Source: Muribaculaceae bacterium
GTDB lineage: Bacteria > Bacteroidota > Bacteroidia > Bacteroidales > Muribaculaceae
DNA: 34,771 bases
Direction of reading: 5' to 3'
Assembly (NCBI GenBank): GCA_017473615.1
Contig: JAFUKL010000033.1
Span: 1 to 34,771, forward strand
The position numbers and the translations under genes were made by a program. This document shows positions 8,699-16,265 of the stretch, piece by piece. Within the stretch, counting starts at the first letter, position 1. Each line of letters begins with the position of its first letter. Under the pieces are notes generated by a model. That model saw nothing but the letters and a program-made list of their open reading frames with translations, was not told where the DNA came from and ran no database searches.

Positions 8699-8729
8699 TT
8701 GCGTGAAATGATTTTTTGTGTTAACTTGC
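8699..8729 (+). promoter_or_regulatory. Candidate promoter of the YvlD-type gene
   Basis: TTG (8699-8701), 20 bases, then TAACTTGC (8722-8729; 6 of 8 positions fit, or 4 of the 6 fixed bases of TAnnTTTG). The spacing equals that at the tRNA-Pro and exbB promoters. Confidence 0.4.
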
Positions 8730-8744
8730 GAACGGTAATATAAT

Positions 8745-8756
8745 AAAGGAGGTGAT
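8745..8756 (+). promoter_or_regulatory. Very strong Shine-Dalgarno site
   Basis: AAAGGAGGTGAT is a near-full complement of the 16S rRNA 3' tail, with GGAGG 7 bases before the ATG at 8760. This is unusual in Bacteroidota, where most genes lack such sites, and it fixes the start codon. Confidence 0.85.
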
Positions 8757-8759
8757 TGT

Positions 8760-9104
8760 ATGAAATTGCTTATAAAATTCATTCTTTTTGCTGCTGCTGT
8801 ATATTTTGCAGCTTATTTTGTTCCCGGTATAGACATTGCCGGTGTAAAGGGTGCGGTGATAGTGTCTATTGTACTTGGCTTGCTTAATACTTTCGTCAAA
8901 CCGTTTGTTAAGCTGCTTGCATTTCCGGTTAATCTGCTCACATTGGGGTTATTTACGGTGGTGATAAATGCTTTAATGGTGCTGCTGTGTGAAATGTTTG
9001 TTCCGGAAAGTCTTGTGGTGGAGGGCTTTATGCCTGCACTTGTCTATGGCGTGGCTTTGGTAGTGGTGTCTTGGGTGTTGAATTTTGTCTTTTTGAAAGA
9101 TTGA
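8760..9104 (+). CDS. Small YvlD/phage-holin-4-superfamily membrane protein
   Basis: A 114-residue protein made almost wholly of four hydrophobic helices (~1-20, 28-50, 56-80, 90-112). The motif VLGLLNTFVKPFVKLLAFPVN is typical of the YvlD family, which databases call phage holin family protein. It is a chromosomal membrane protein of unknown role; no phage genes are nearby, so a lytic function should not be assumed. The start is fixed by the strong Shine-Dalgarno site. It is a single-gene unit with its own promoter and ends at a palindromic terminator. Confidence 0.85.
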   Translation: MKLLIKFILFAAAVYFAAYFVPGIDIAGVKGAVIVSIVLGLLNTFVKPFVKLLAFPVNLLTLGLFTVVINALMVLLCEMFVPESLVVEGFMPALVYGVALVVVSWVLNFVFLKD

Positions 9105-9154
9105 TGTAAATAATTAGTAACGGCTTGTAAGTGCTTTCAAATGGATCGAAAAAA

Positions 9155-9184
9155 GAAACAACCATCAAATTTGATGGTTGTTTC
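9155..9184. terminator. 30-bp perfect palindrome, bidirectional terminator
   Basis: GAAACAACCATCAAA (9155-9169) is followed directly by its exact complement (9170-9184). A-rich sequence lies on the left and CTGTTTTT on the right. It sits between the convergent YvlD-type and trpS genes and can serve both. Confidence 0.75.
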
Positions 9185-9207
9185 CTGTTTTTAAAGGTAC
9201 TCGAGAT

Positions 9208-10275
9208 TTACCAGAAACGCTTGATACCCATGATTTGGCGTACTTCCTCCAATGTTTTTGATGCTCTTGCTCTTGCTCTCTCTGCACCCATGCGAACGGC
9301 TTTGGCAAGGTATTCGTCATTGTTCTGAATATCTATTATACGCTCGCGAATAGGAGCAGTAACATTGATTATGTCTTGTGCCAATTCTTTTTTCAAATCT
9401 CCATAACGTATAGAACAATCGTTGTAGGCATCGGTAAAGAATTTTACCTTTTCCGGAGTAGAAACGAGTTCAAGAAGTGTGAAAAGGTTCTTTATCGGTT
9501 CGCTCATAGGCGAGTTAGGTTCTTTAGGACCTTCATCGGTAACGGCGCGCATAACTTTTTTGCGAAGTACTTTCTCTTCATCGAGCAGATAGATGCAATT
9601 ACCTTCGGATTTTCCCATCTTACCCGAACCGTCAAGTCCCGGTACTTTTACCGGTGCGCCCCCGAAATTGAAATTGGTAGGTTCCTTGAAATATTCTACT
9701 CCATAAACCGAATTGAATCGGCGGGCAAAACGGCGTGTCAGTTCAAGATGTTGTTCTTGATCTTTTCCTACCGGTACATAATCGGCGTGCTGGATAAGTA
9801 TGTCTACTGCCATCAGTGTGGGGTAGGTAAGTAATCCGGCATTGACACGCTTGTTGGAGTCGGTACCTATTATTTCCCGTTCAATATTGTCGTCGTTATC
9901 ATTATCCGATTTTATACCTAATTGCTTACGAGCCTTGTCCTTAAAAGATGCAGTACGCATAAGTTCACCTATACCTACGTGCATGTTCAGAAGAAGGTAA
10001 AGCTCCGATATTTCAGGTACATCACTTTGTACGAAGATAGTAGATTTCTCAGGGTCAAGTCCTGCAGCAAGATATTCCGATAGAATACTTTTAACGTTAT
10101 TGTGCAGAATCTTCGGGTCGGGGTGTGTGGTGAGTGCGTGAAGGTCGGCTATGAAGAAATAGCTGTCATAAATGCCTTCTTCCTGCATTCTCACGAATTT
10201 GCTCAGTGCGCCGTAATAGTTGCCTAAGTGCAACTGACCTGTAGCGCGTATTCCACTAAGTACGATTTCTTTCAT
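9208..10275 (-). CDS. trpS: Tryptophanyl-tRNA synthetase
   Basis: Class I synthetase that charges tRNA-Trp. HLGN (16-19) is the HIGH-type motif and KMGKS (219-223) the KMSKS loop, both in a normal Rossmann-fold context (GLDGSGKMGKSEGN). The 355-residue length is near the bacterial norm. Residues ~119-143 contain an acidic, Asn/Asp-rich stretch (IKSDNDNDDNIEREI) placed between KARKQ and NAGLLTYP. In homologues I remember, those two motifs are almost adjacent, so this looks like a lineage-specific insertion of about 25 residues. The gene lies 45 bases downstream of the Lrp-type gene on the same strand; no promoter box is visible in the gap, so they may share a transcript. Confidence 0.95.
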   Translation of the reverse strand: MKEIVLSGIRATGQLHLGNYYGALSKFVRMQEEGIYDSYFFIADLHALTTHPDPKILHNNVKSILSEYLAAGLDPEKSTIFVQSDVPEISELYLLLNMHVGIGELMRTASFKDKARKQLGIKSDNDNDDNIEREIIGTDSNKRVNAGLLTYPTLMAVDILIQHADYVPVGKDQEQHLELTRRFARRFNSVYGVEYFKEPTNFNFGGAPVKVPGLDGSGKMGKSEGNCIYLLDEEKVLRKKVMRAVTDEGPKEPNSPMSEPIKNLFTLLELVSTPEKVKFFTDAYNDCSIRYGDLKKELAQDIINVTAPIRERIIDIQNNDEYLAKAVRMGAERARARASKTLEEVRQIMGIKRFW

Positions 10276-10320
10276 ATATTTTAATAATCAATTGTTTTCT
10301 TTGTTTATTTGTTGTTGTCT

Positions 10321-10788
10321 TTAGTCGTTGTCATTTACAGGAATCTGCCTGCGGAACACTTCCTTGAAAGATATAAGGGTTTCTGTGCGAGCAAGTCCCA
10401 ATGTCTGAATCTTGCTTTGTATGATTTTCAGCAAATGGTTATTGTTTTTTGCGAATAGTTTTATCAACAAATCATATTTGCCGGTTGTCAAGTGACATTC
10501 CACAACTTCTGGTATTTTTTTTAATTTTTCCACGATTTCATCGAATTTGGATGTGTCATGGAGAAAGAATCCTATATATGCGCATGTGTCATATCCCACT
10601 GAAGTAGGGTCAATAAGGGCTTCAGCCCCTTTTATGACGCCTAATGTGTGCAGCTTTTGGATGCGTTGATGGATAGCTGCTCCCGATACGCCGCATTCTC
10701 TTGCTATCTCAAGATAGGGCTTTCTTGCATTGAGCGAAAGCGTTTCAAGTATCTTATGGTCGAGTGAATCCATCTGTGAATTTGCCAT
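10321..10788 (-). CDS. Lrp/AsnC-family transcriptional regulator
   Basis: 155 residues with the two expected domains. There is an N-terminal helix-turn-helix (~5-60, including LDHKILETLSLNARKPYLEIARECGVS split over helices) and a C-terminal RAM/AsnC ligand-binding and oligomerisation domain (~70-150, VVECHLTTGKYDLLIKL). Such proteins sense amino acids or related small molecules as octamers. The ligand is not predictable here. The gene is divergent from a GNAT acetyltransferase and upstream of trpS; tryptophan sensing is a tempting but untested idea. A small palindrome in the shared intergenic region could be its operator. Confidence 0.9.
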   Translation of the reverse strand: MANSQMDSLDHKILETLSLNARKPYLEIARECGVSGAAIHQRIQKLHTLGVIKGAEALIDPTSVGYDTCAYIGFFLHDTSKFDEIVEKLKKIPEVVECHLTTGKYDLLIKLFAKNNNHLLKIIQSKIQTLGLARTETLISFKEVFRRQIPVNDND

Positions 10789-10829
10789 AAATCAAAGTCT
10801 TGTGTTATAAAATATTCTATAAAAAGTTC

Positions 10830-10837
10830 TAATTTTG
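10830..10837 (+). promoter_or_regulatory. -7 box for the GNAT gene
   Basis: TAATTTTG matches TAnnTTTG exactly, 59 bases before the ATG. No clear -33 box at the usual spacing. Confidence 0.45.
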
Positions 10838-10840
10838 TAG

Positions 10841-10855
10841 ACCCGATTTTCGGGT
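10841..10855. promoter_or_regulatory. Short palindrome between lrp and GNAT genes, possible operator
   Basis: ACCCGA-TTT-TCGGGT is a perfect 6-bp inverted repeat. It overlaps the predicted start of the plus-strand transcript and lies in the leader of the minus-strand lrp transcript. This is a plausible site for Lrp-type autoregulation; it could also be only a small RNA hairpin. Confidence 0.3.
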
Positions 10856-10871
10856 GCTGTGAAAAGTTAAG

Positions 10872-10879
10872 CAAAAGTA
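10872..10879 (-). promoter_or_regulatory. -7 box for the Lrp-type gene
   Basis: Minus strand TACTTTTG, an exact TAnnTTTG, 83 bases before the lrp start codon. The -33 box is unclear. Confidence 0.4.
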
Positions 10880-10896
10880 CGAAAAAAAAGTGTACA

Positions 10897-11445
10897 ATGA
10901 TAGAATATTCAAATGTTTTACCCGGTTCAGGGATGTTAAAGTGCATAGAGGAACTGTATGAAAGTTCATTTCCGGCTGTTGAACGAAGGAAATTCGCCAA
11001 TGTGGAGACGCTGTTAAGTAGGAAGGATGTACCGTTTGAAATCTTGTCGGCATCCGATGAAAGTGGCTTTGTAGGATTCCTTTCATATTGGGATTTCGAG
11101 GAGTTCAAGTATATAGAACACTTTGCCGTTAAGCCCGAATCTCGAGGAACAGGAATAGGCTCGGCTATGCTTTCCCGTTTCCTTGAGGACTGTGAAAATG
11201 TGCCGATTGTATTGGAAGTGGAATTGCCGGAGATGTCTGAAATGGCACGGAGACGTGTGGACTTTTATATGCGGCATGGCTTTATTCTGTGGAGGCTTGT
11301 AAAATATATACAGCCGCCCTATGACGGAGAAGGTGATGAACTGGAAATGAAACTTATGACTTTGCGTGTGAATGATAGCGTTAAGACAGCTCGAATGGGA
11401 GATATAATCAAGCGGGAAGTTTATAAGAAAATAGAGGCTTTTTGA
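10897..11445 (+). CDS. GNAT-family N-acetyltransferase
   Basis: 182-residue acetyltransferase of the GNAT fold. The acetyl-CoA pyrophosphate-binding motif A is clear near residues 78-95 (VKPESRGTGIGSAMLSRFL), followed by the beta-5 region and the motif-B-like ARRRVDFYMRHGFIL. The last ~35 residues after QPPYDGEGDELEMKLMTL are an extension of uncertain structure. The substrate cannot be read from the sequence. It is divergent from the Lrp-type regulator, which may control it. No terminator was seen after it, so read-through into the metal-binding protein gene 109 bases on is possible. Confidence 0.85.
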   Translation: MIEYSNVLPGSGMLKCIEELYESSFPAVERRKFANVETLLSRKDVPFEILSASDESGFVGFLSYWDFEEFKYIEHFAVKPESRGTGIGSAMLSRFLEDCENVPIVLEVELPEMSEMARRRVDFYMRHGFILWRLVKYIQPPYDGEGDELEMKLMTLRVNDSVKTARMGDIIKREVYKKIEAF

Positions 11446-11530
11446 TGTATATTTTATGCCGTGGTTGTTAAATATCACTTTATGGATTGTTAAAAAGCGA
11501 ACAAAAGCGTAAAATCATTGTTAAAATAAG

Positions 11531-11538
11531 TAATTTTG
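11531..11538 (+). promoter_or_regulatory. -7 box for the metal ABC genes
   Basis: TAATTTTG matches TAnnTTTG and lies 17 bases before the ATG at 11555, or 41 before the internal ATG at 11579. Upstream, ATTGTTAAAA occurs twice (11486-11495 and 11517-11526). This direct repeat could be a regulator site, for example for a Zur/Fur-type repressor, but that is speculation. Confidence 0.45.
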
Positions 11539-11554
11539 ATAGCCGTAAGTATAA

Positions 11555-12484
11555 ATGGTTGAAAAGAAAACAGGAAAAATGAAAAGAAGAACGATATATA
11601 TATGGGTTTGGATGATTGTAGCGGCAGCACTTTGTTCTGCGCTTGGTCTGTTGGCGGTGTATAATCCGTTATCAACCAAGCCGGTATTAACCGTGTCGAT
11701 TCAACCACAGCGTTATTTCCTTGAAAAGATAGTAGGAGATAAGTTTGATGTGCTATGCTTATTGGCACAAGGGAGTAATCCCGAAGCTTATGAGCCGAGT
11801 TTCAGTCACCTTATGAATCTTGAAAAAAGTCGTGCTTACTTCTGTATGGGAAATATAGGTTTTGAACTTGCTATATTAAACAGGGTGAAGAACAATAATC
11901 CGGAACTGCAAATAATAGATACATCAGAGGGTATTGACTATTTGAGAGGTACGCATGCCGGTGTTTTGGAGCATAGTCACGGACACAAGCATAGTCACAG
12001 CCATGAGGTCGACCCTCATGTGTGGACATCGGTGGTGAATGCTAAGATTATAGCCCAAAATATGTATAAGGCTGTATTGGAACTGGATTCCCGTAATAAG
12101 AAGTATTATACGAAAAATTATAATGCATTGTTATCTGAACTTGTCGAGTTGGAGAATGAAATGAATAGGGAATTGTCGGCAGTAAAAGGCGAAGCGTTTG
12201 CTGTGTGGCATCCGTCGCTAAGCTATTTTGCCCGAGATTACGGATTGACACAGATAGCTATGGAAAACGAGGGTAAAGAAGTGCCTGCCGCAGTATTGAA
12301 ATCTGAAATTGACATGGCACGTAATCATGGAGTAAAAGTGTTGTTTTACCAAAAGGAATTTGACAGTCGGCAGATACAGACCATAAATGAACAACTCAAT
12401 GCCGTCATGGTGGAAATAAACCCTATGAGCTATGAATGGGCTGAAGAAATGAGACGAATTACCAATGCACTCACAGGAAAATAA
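11555..12484 (+). CDS. Zinc/manganese-type ABC transporter substrate-binding protein (ZnuA-like)
   Basis: Cluster A-I metal-binding protein anchored by one N-terminal helix (~12-35). The ATG at 11579 (MKRRTIYIWVW) is an equally good start. The His-rich loop HSHGHKHSHSHE (~140-151) directly before DPHVW is typical of zinc-binding ZnuA. Expected ligands: His in DPHVWTS (~155), His in WHPSLSYFARDYG (~215), and the acidic residue in YQKEFDS (~270). The first ligand position, His in GxxPHxYEP of enterobacterial ZnuA, is Glu here (GSNPEAYEP). It overlaps the ATPase gene by 20 bases, so the two are translationally coupled. No permease gene is adjacent. Confidence 0.88.
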   Translation: MVEKKTGKMKRRTIYIWVWMIVAAALCSALGLLAVYNPLSTKPVLTVSIQPQRYFLEKIVGDKFDVLCLLAQGSNPEAYEPSFSHLMNLEKSRAYFCMGNIGFELAILNRVKNNNPELQIIDTSEGIDYLRGTHAGVLEHSHGHKHSHSHEVDPHVWTSVVNAKIIAQNMYKAVLELDSRNKKYYTKNYNALLSELVELENEMNRELSAVKGEAFAVWHPSLSYFARDYGLTQIAMENEGKEVPAAVLKSEIDMARNHGVKVLFYQKEFDSRQIQTINEQLNAVMVEINPMSYEWAEEMRRITNALTGK

Positions 12485-13166
12485 AATAATAGAATTAGAC
12501 CGGGTTACCGTAGGGTATGATCATAATATAATACTCCCTGATGTGAGCCTTCATGTCAGTGAAGGTGACTTTATGGCTGTTACCGGCCCTAATGGAGGCG
12601 GAAAAACTTCGTTGTTGCGTGTTATCCTCGGACTTATAAAGCCGGAATCGGGTAAAGTGCGTTTCTATAATAACGGGGTAGAAGTGAAATCGCTCAATAT
12701 AGGTTACTTGCCACAAAAGAACGCAATCGATCACCGATTCCCTATTACTGTAGAGGAAGTTGTTGGTTCAGGCTTGTTACGTAAGGGTTCTGTGTTCAAT
12801 AATAAACTGACTGAAGAAGAGAACAAGAAAGTGGATAGTGTACTTGAACTTGTGGGGATGTTGAAGTATCGTAAGTCTTCGATAGGAAACCTGTCAGGAG
12901 GGCAATTGCAGAGAGTGCTTTTTGGTCGCTCCGTTATATCCAATCCATCGGTACTCATTCTTGATGAACCTTTGTCTTATGTGGATAAAGCTTTTGAGGC
13001 TCAATTCTATGAAATAGTAGAGACTTTATCTCATGATACTACTATCATATTGGTATCTCATGAGATTTCACGTATAATGCAGATGGCAAACCGGCATCTA
13101 ATTGTAGATCACGGTATCGAGGATTGTCATGCGCAGAAGCATTTCATTCGCACTGATTGTGTATGA
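12465..13166 (+). CDS. Metal ABC transporter ATP-binding protein (ZnuC/MntB-like)
   Basis: A 233-residue ABC ATPase that would drive metal uptake with the preceding binding protein. Motifs in order: Walker A GPNGGGKTS (~40-48), Q-loop in YLPQKNAID (~82), signature LSGGQLQR (~145-152), Walker B VLILDEPLSYVD (~163-174), and the switch His in LVSHEIS (~200). The YLPQ...RFPITVEEVV stretch is typical of the zinc/manganese import subfamily. It overlaps the previous gene by 20 bases. The expected third gene, an integral membrane permease, is absent: a terminator and a convergent OPT transporter follow. Confidence 0.92.
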   Translation: MHSQENKIIELDRVTVGYDHNIILPDVSLHVSEGDFMAVTGPNGGGKTSLLRVILGLIKPESGKVRFYNNGVEVKSLNIGYLPQKNAIDHRFPITVEEVVGSGLLRKGSVFNNKLTEEENKKVDSVLELVGMLKYRKSSIGNLSGGQLQRVLFGRSVISNPSVLILDEPLSYVDKAFEAQFYEIVETLSHDTTIILVSHEISRIMQMANRHLIVDHGIEDCHAQKHFIRTDCV

Positions 13167-13184
13167 TAGGTAATGGGAAATTAA

Positions 13185-13227
13185 GAATCTGTTTAAAATA
13201 ATCTCGAAATAAAATTTAAACAGATTC
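13185..13227. repeat. Hairpin carrying the 29-base intergenic element, copy 2
   Basis: Perfect 13-bp arms GAATCTGTTTAAA (13185-13197) and TTTAAACAGATTC (13215-13227) enclose a core with TCGAAA. Positions 13193-13221 match 4959-4987 at 26 of 29 bases. It lies after the stop of the ABC ATPase gene and just before the terminator. It is probably a small dispersed palindromic element. Confidence 0.5.
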
Positions 13228-13255
13228 AAAAAAGACTGCCGGAGCAGTCTTTTTT
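13228..13255. terminator. Bidirectional terminator between the ABC ATPase and OPT genes
   Basis: AAAAAAGACTGC (13228-13239) pairs exactly with GCAGTCTTTTTT (13244-13255) around a CGGA loop. T runs form on either strand. The minus-strand OPT gene ends one base away. Confidence 0.9.
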
Positions 13256-13256
13256 G

Positions 13257-15209
13257 TTATTGTTTCTTTGCCTTTAAGCAACTCCATGTGAACCATGCAA
13301 GCAATAAGATGTAAACTATTACTCCGGTTATCTGAAGTTGTGTGTCATCAAAAGGACAAGTATATTCGAATCCGAAGAAACGCATACCGGCACTTACTAC
13401 TCCGAGCAATGCACCACCGGCGATGAATCCTGACGCAAGCAATGTACCTCGTTCCTGACGAGCAGAATTTACAGCCTCGTCCTTAGAACGTGAGCTTACA
13501 AACCAACTTATGAGACCTCCCACCAATAGGGGTGCGTTTAATTGCATAGGGATAAACATACCTAATGAGAAAGCTAATGCCGGAACACCCAACCAATTTA
13601 GCAATACTGCAAATACAGCACCTACTATATACAATAACCAAGGGGTTTCTCCGCCCATCATCAGAGGATCTATGACGGCTGCCATCGCATTGGCTTGAGG
13701 CGCAACAAGTGCATTTTCGCCGGTAAATCCGTACACATCATTAAGAATGAGCATTACACCGCCCACAGTAGCTGCCGATACGAATGTACCCAAGAATTTC
13801 CATGATTGCTGTTTGCTCGGTGTTGTTCCTAACCAATAACCCACTTTCATATCGGTAACCATACCGCCTGCCATCGATAGCGCAGTACATACAACACCGC
13901 CTATTACCATTGATGCTACTATACCCGATGAACCTTTAAGCCCTATGGCAACAAAGATTCCTGATGCTATTATCAATGTCATAAGTGTCATACCTGATAC
14001 GGGATTGCTGCCCACGATAGCTATGGCATTTGCCGCTACAGTAGTGAACAGGAATGCGATAACAGCTACTACGATAAATGCAACGATGGTTTGAACCAAA
14101 TTATGTATCACACCGATATAGAAGAATACGAATGTTACAATGAATGCTGCGAGTAAGGCGAATACTACAACTTTCATGGTAAGATCCTTTTGAGTGCGTA
14201 CAACTGATTTCGCTTCACTTGAGCCACCTTTGATTTCGCGTGTGGCAAGCCCTACGGCGCTCTTGATAATACCCCATGACTTGATAATACCGATAACACC
14301 GCTCATGGCAATACCGCCTATTCCTATAAAACGGGCTGAACCGGAAAAAATATCTTCTGCCCGAACTTCTGCCATCGCCGGATTCATGCCTAACAACGGG
14401 ATCACAATCCACCAAATGAATGCGCTACCGGCAAAAATTATGAAACTGTATTTAAGACCCACGATGAAACCGAGACCCATTACGGCAGCTCCGGTATTGA
14501 TACTGAACACAGCTTTTGTCTTATCGGCAAGAGCATTCATTGCCGGTATTGCTCTGGTTGACAATACTTCGCTCCACCATCCGAAAGTGGAAAGAAGGAA
14601 GTCATAAATACCGCCTACGAGACCCGCTATGATAAGAGGCATGGCTTGATTCCCGCCCTTTTCGCCTGAAATAAGCACTTGTGTAGTGGCTGTAGCCTCG
14701 GGAAACGGAAATTTTCCGTGCATGTCGGAACAGAAATATTTACGGAATGGAATGAAGAAAAGTATTCCTAAAACACCTCCGAGCATCGAACTGAGGAATA
14801 TTTCAAGGAAACTTACTGCAATTTCGGGATATTTTGCCTTTAGAATGTAAAGTGCGGGTAATGTGAATATTGCACCGGCAACCACAATACCGCTACATGA
14901 GCCTATTGACTGGATTATAACGTTTTCACCCAAGGCGTTTTTCCGTTTGGTTGCGCTTGACAATCCTACTGCAATGATTGCGATAGGTATTGCTGCTTCA
15001 AATACTTGTCCTACTTTAAGACCTAAGTAGGCAGCCGCAGCACTGAATATTACTGCCATAATCAATCCCATTGATACCGAGTAAGGTGTAACTTCGGGAT
15101 AATTTTTGTTGGGATGAAGTACAGGAATGTACTTTTCGTCTTTTTTTAGTTCGCGGAAGGCATTTTCAGGAAGCCCTGCGCTTACTTTTTCTTCTTTGTT
15201 TTCTTGCAT
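13257..15209 (-). CDS. OPT-family oligopeptide transporter
   Basis: 650-residue integral membrane protein of the OPT family, secondary transporters that import peptides or metal chelates, usually with protons. About 14-16 hydrophobic helices are visible after a ~40-residue hydrophilic N-terminus. Family-typical stretches include LKVGQVFEAAIPIAIIAVGL near the start, GLVGGIYDFLLSTFGWW in the middle, and PQANAMAAVIDPLMMGGETPW in the last third. The length matches bacterial OPT proteins (about 600-670). The substrate is not predictable. It is monocistronic, convergent with the metal ABC genes. CGAAGTTA at 15239-15246 (TAACTTCG on the minus strand) is a possible, imperfect -7 box. Confidence 0.92.
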   Translation of the reverse strand: MQENKEEKVSAGLPENAFRELKKDEKYIPVLHPNKNYPEVTPYSVSMGLIMAVIFSAAAAYLGLKVGQVFEAAIPIAIIAVGLSSATKRKNALGENVIIQSIGSCSGIVVAGAIFTLPALYILKAKYPEIAVSFLEIFLSSMLGGVLGILFFIPFRKYFCSDMHGKFPFPEATATTQVLISGEKGGNQAMPLIIAGLVGGIYDFLLSTFGWWSEVLSTRAIPAMNALADKTKAVFSINTGAAVMGLGFIVGLKYSFIIFAGSAFIWWIVIPLLGMNPAMAEVRAEDIFSGSARFIGIGGIAMSGVIGIIKSWGIIKSAVGLATREIKGGSSEAKSVVRTQKDLTMKVVVFALLAAFIVTFVFFYIGVIHNLVQTIVAFIVVAVIAFLFTTVAANAIAIVGSNPVSGMTLMTLIIASGIFVAIGLKGSSGIVASMVIGGVVCTALSMAGGMVTDMKVGYWLGTTPSKQQSWKFLGTFVSAATVGGVMLILNDVYGFTGENALVAPQANAMAAVIDPLMMGGETPWLLYIVGAVFAVLLNWLGVPALAFSLGMFIPMQLNAPLLVGGLISWFVSSRSKDEAVNSARQERGTLLASGFIAGGALLGVVSAGMRFFGFEYTCPFDDTQLQITGVIVYILLLAWFTWSCLKAKKQ

Positions 15210-15278
15210 TATTCTGAAGTGTTTGGTTTTCTGGTTTGCGAAGTTAAAGAATTTTCGCCGAATTTAATAGTTTTTGTT

Positions 15279-15286
15279 TAACTTTA
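15279..15286 (+). promoter_or_regulatory. Possible -7 box of the methyltransferase gene
   Basis: TAACTTTA fits TAnnTTTG except for the last base and lies 20 bases before the start codon. Weak evidence alone. Confidence 0.25.
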
Positions 15287-15306
15287 CGCAATAATATTGT
15301 CAATGT

Positions 15307-16200
15307 ATGAAGAATTGGATTAAAGGAATACCTTATGAAGAGGCTTTTTGGAGAAGTATGTATAGGAACAGAAAAACTCGGAAAGGGCTTTTTGCATGGT
15401 CGAAATATGGTAGAGAATTGGAATTGCCGGGTTTTGATGCCGTAAGGTTTCTGAAAGAGAGTGAAAGTGATGTGACCTTACCTGTAGTCCTTGATGTGGG
15501 GTGTGGAATGAGTTATTGTACCGGGAATAAGATTGATGGAAAAGAACTTAATATACGCTATGTAGATCCGCTTGCTCCGTATTACAATAAAATATTGGAT
15601 GATTATAAGATTGATATGCCGCATATTGAGTTTGGGATGGTTGAATATCTGTCTTCTTTTTTTCCGAAATCCGATGTGTCGTTGATAATAGTGCAGAATG
15701 CTCTTGACCATAGCGCTAATCCGTTAAAAGGTATACGTGAGTGTCTCGGTTCGTTGAAAGTGGGCGGGGTGCTTTACTTGAAACATTATATCAACGAGGC
15801 TGAATATGAGAATTATCGAGGTTTCCATAAGTTTAATGTTGACGAGCAGGACGGAAAATTGATTATTTGGAACAGGACTGAAACTCATGATGTGGGAGAA
15901 ATTTTTAAGAATTATGTAACTATACGAACAAAAAGGCTTGAGTATGAAAATAGAATTCATATAGTAAGTGTATTGACGAAAGTGTCTGAATTACCGATTG
16001 ATGTTAAGAGCTTAAAGAAAGATACAGTGGAGTTGTGTAATAATATAATTGGTATTTCTGAGGAAATGAATAGAACAGGTTCAATTTTAAAGTATCATTT
16101 ATCTGTAGGATTTTATCGAATAGGACATTTCTTTATGAAGATGTTAAGCTATGGTACAAAGATTAGGTTGAAGAATTGGATTAATAAATTAAGAAAATAA
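15307..16200 (+). CDS. Class I SAM-dependent methyltransferase
   Basis: 297 residues with a SAM-binding Rossmann core. Motif I is VLDVGCGMSY (~60-69). An acidic post-I strand is near YVDPLAP (~82). The Methyltransf_11-like run ALDHSANPLKGIRECLGSLKVGGVLYLKHY (split over a helix and strand) is near 130-160. The N-terminal ~50 residues, rich in Arg, Lys and Trp, and a basic C-terminal tail resemble methyltransferases found in surface-polysaccharide clusters. The gene stands alone here, so the substrate is unknown. Its 3' half is visibly richer in A and T than its neighbours, hinting at separate origin. The ATG at 15307 is preferred; an out-of-frame ATG at 15303 opens only a very short frame. Confidence 0.8.
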   Translation: MKNWIKGIPYEEAFWRSMYRNRKTRKGLFAWSKYGRELELPGFDAVRFLKESESDVTLPVVLDVGCGMSYCTGNKIDGKELNIRYVDPLAPYYNKILDDYKIDMPHIEFGMVEYLSSFFPKSDVSLIIVQNALDHSANPLKGIRECLGSLKVGGVLYLKHYINEAEYENYRGFHKFNVDEQDGKLIIWNRTETHDVGEIFKNYVTIRTKRLEYENRIHIVSVLTKVSELPIDVKSLKKDTVELCNNIIGISEEMNRTGSILKYHLSVGFYRIGHFFMKMLSYGTKIRLKNWINKLRK

Positions 16201-16210
16201 ATTAACGAAA

Positions 16211-16246
16211 AGCAGCACCGATAAAATAACGATGCTGCTTTTTTTT
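16211..16246. terminator. Bidirectional terminator between methyltransferase and FKBP genes
   Basis: AGCAGCA (16211-16217) pairs with TGCTGCT (16233-16239), preceded by AAAA and followed by eight T. It serves the convergent genes on either side. Confidence 0.8.
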
Positions 16247-16265
16247 GTTGTTTGTGATGTAACCG

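Noticed and set aside
8760-9104. Reading the small membrane gene as a phage holin and the area as prophage
   Set aside because: The YvlD family is chromosomal and there are no endolysin, capsid, tail or integrase genes nearby.
13257-15209. OPT transporter as the missing permease of the metal ABC pair
   Set aside because: OPT proteins are secondary transporters, the gene is on the opposite strand, and a terminator separates them.
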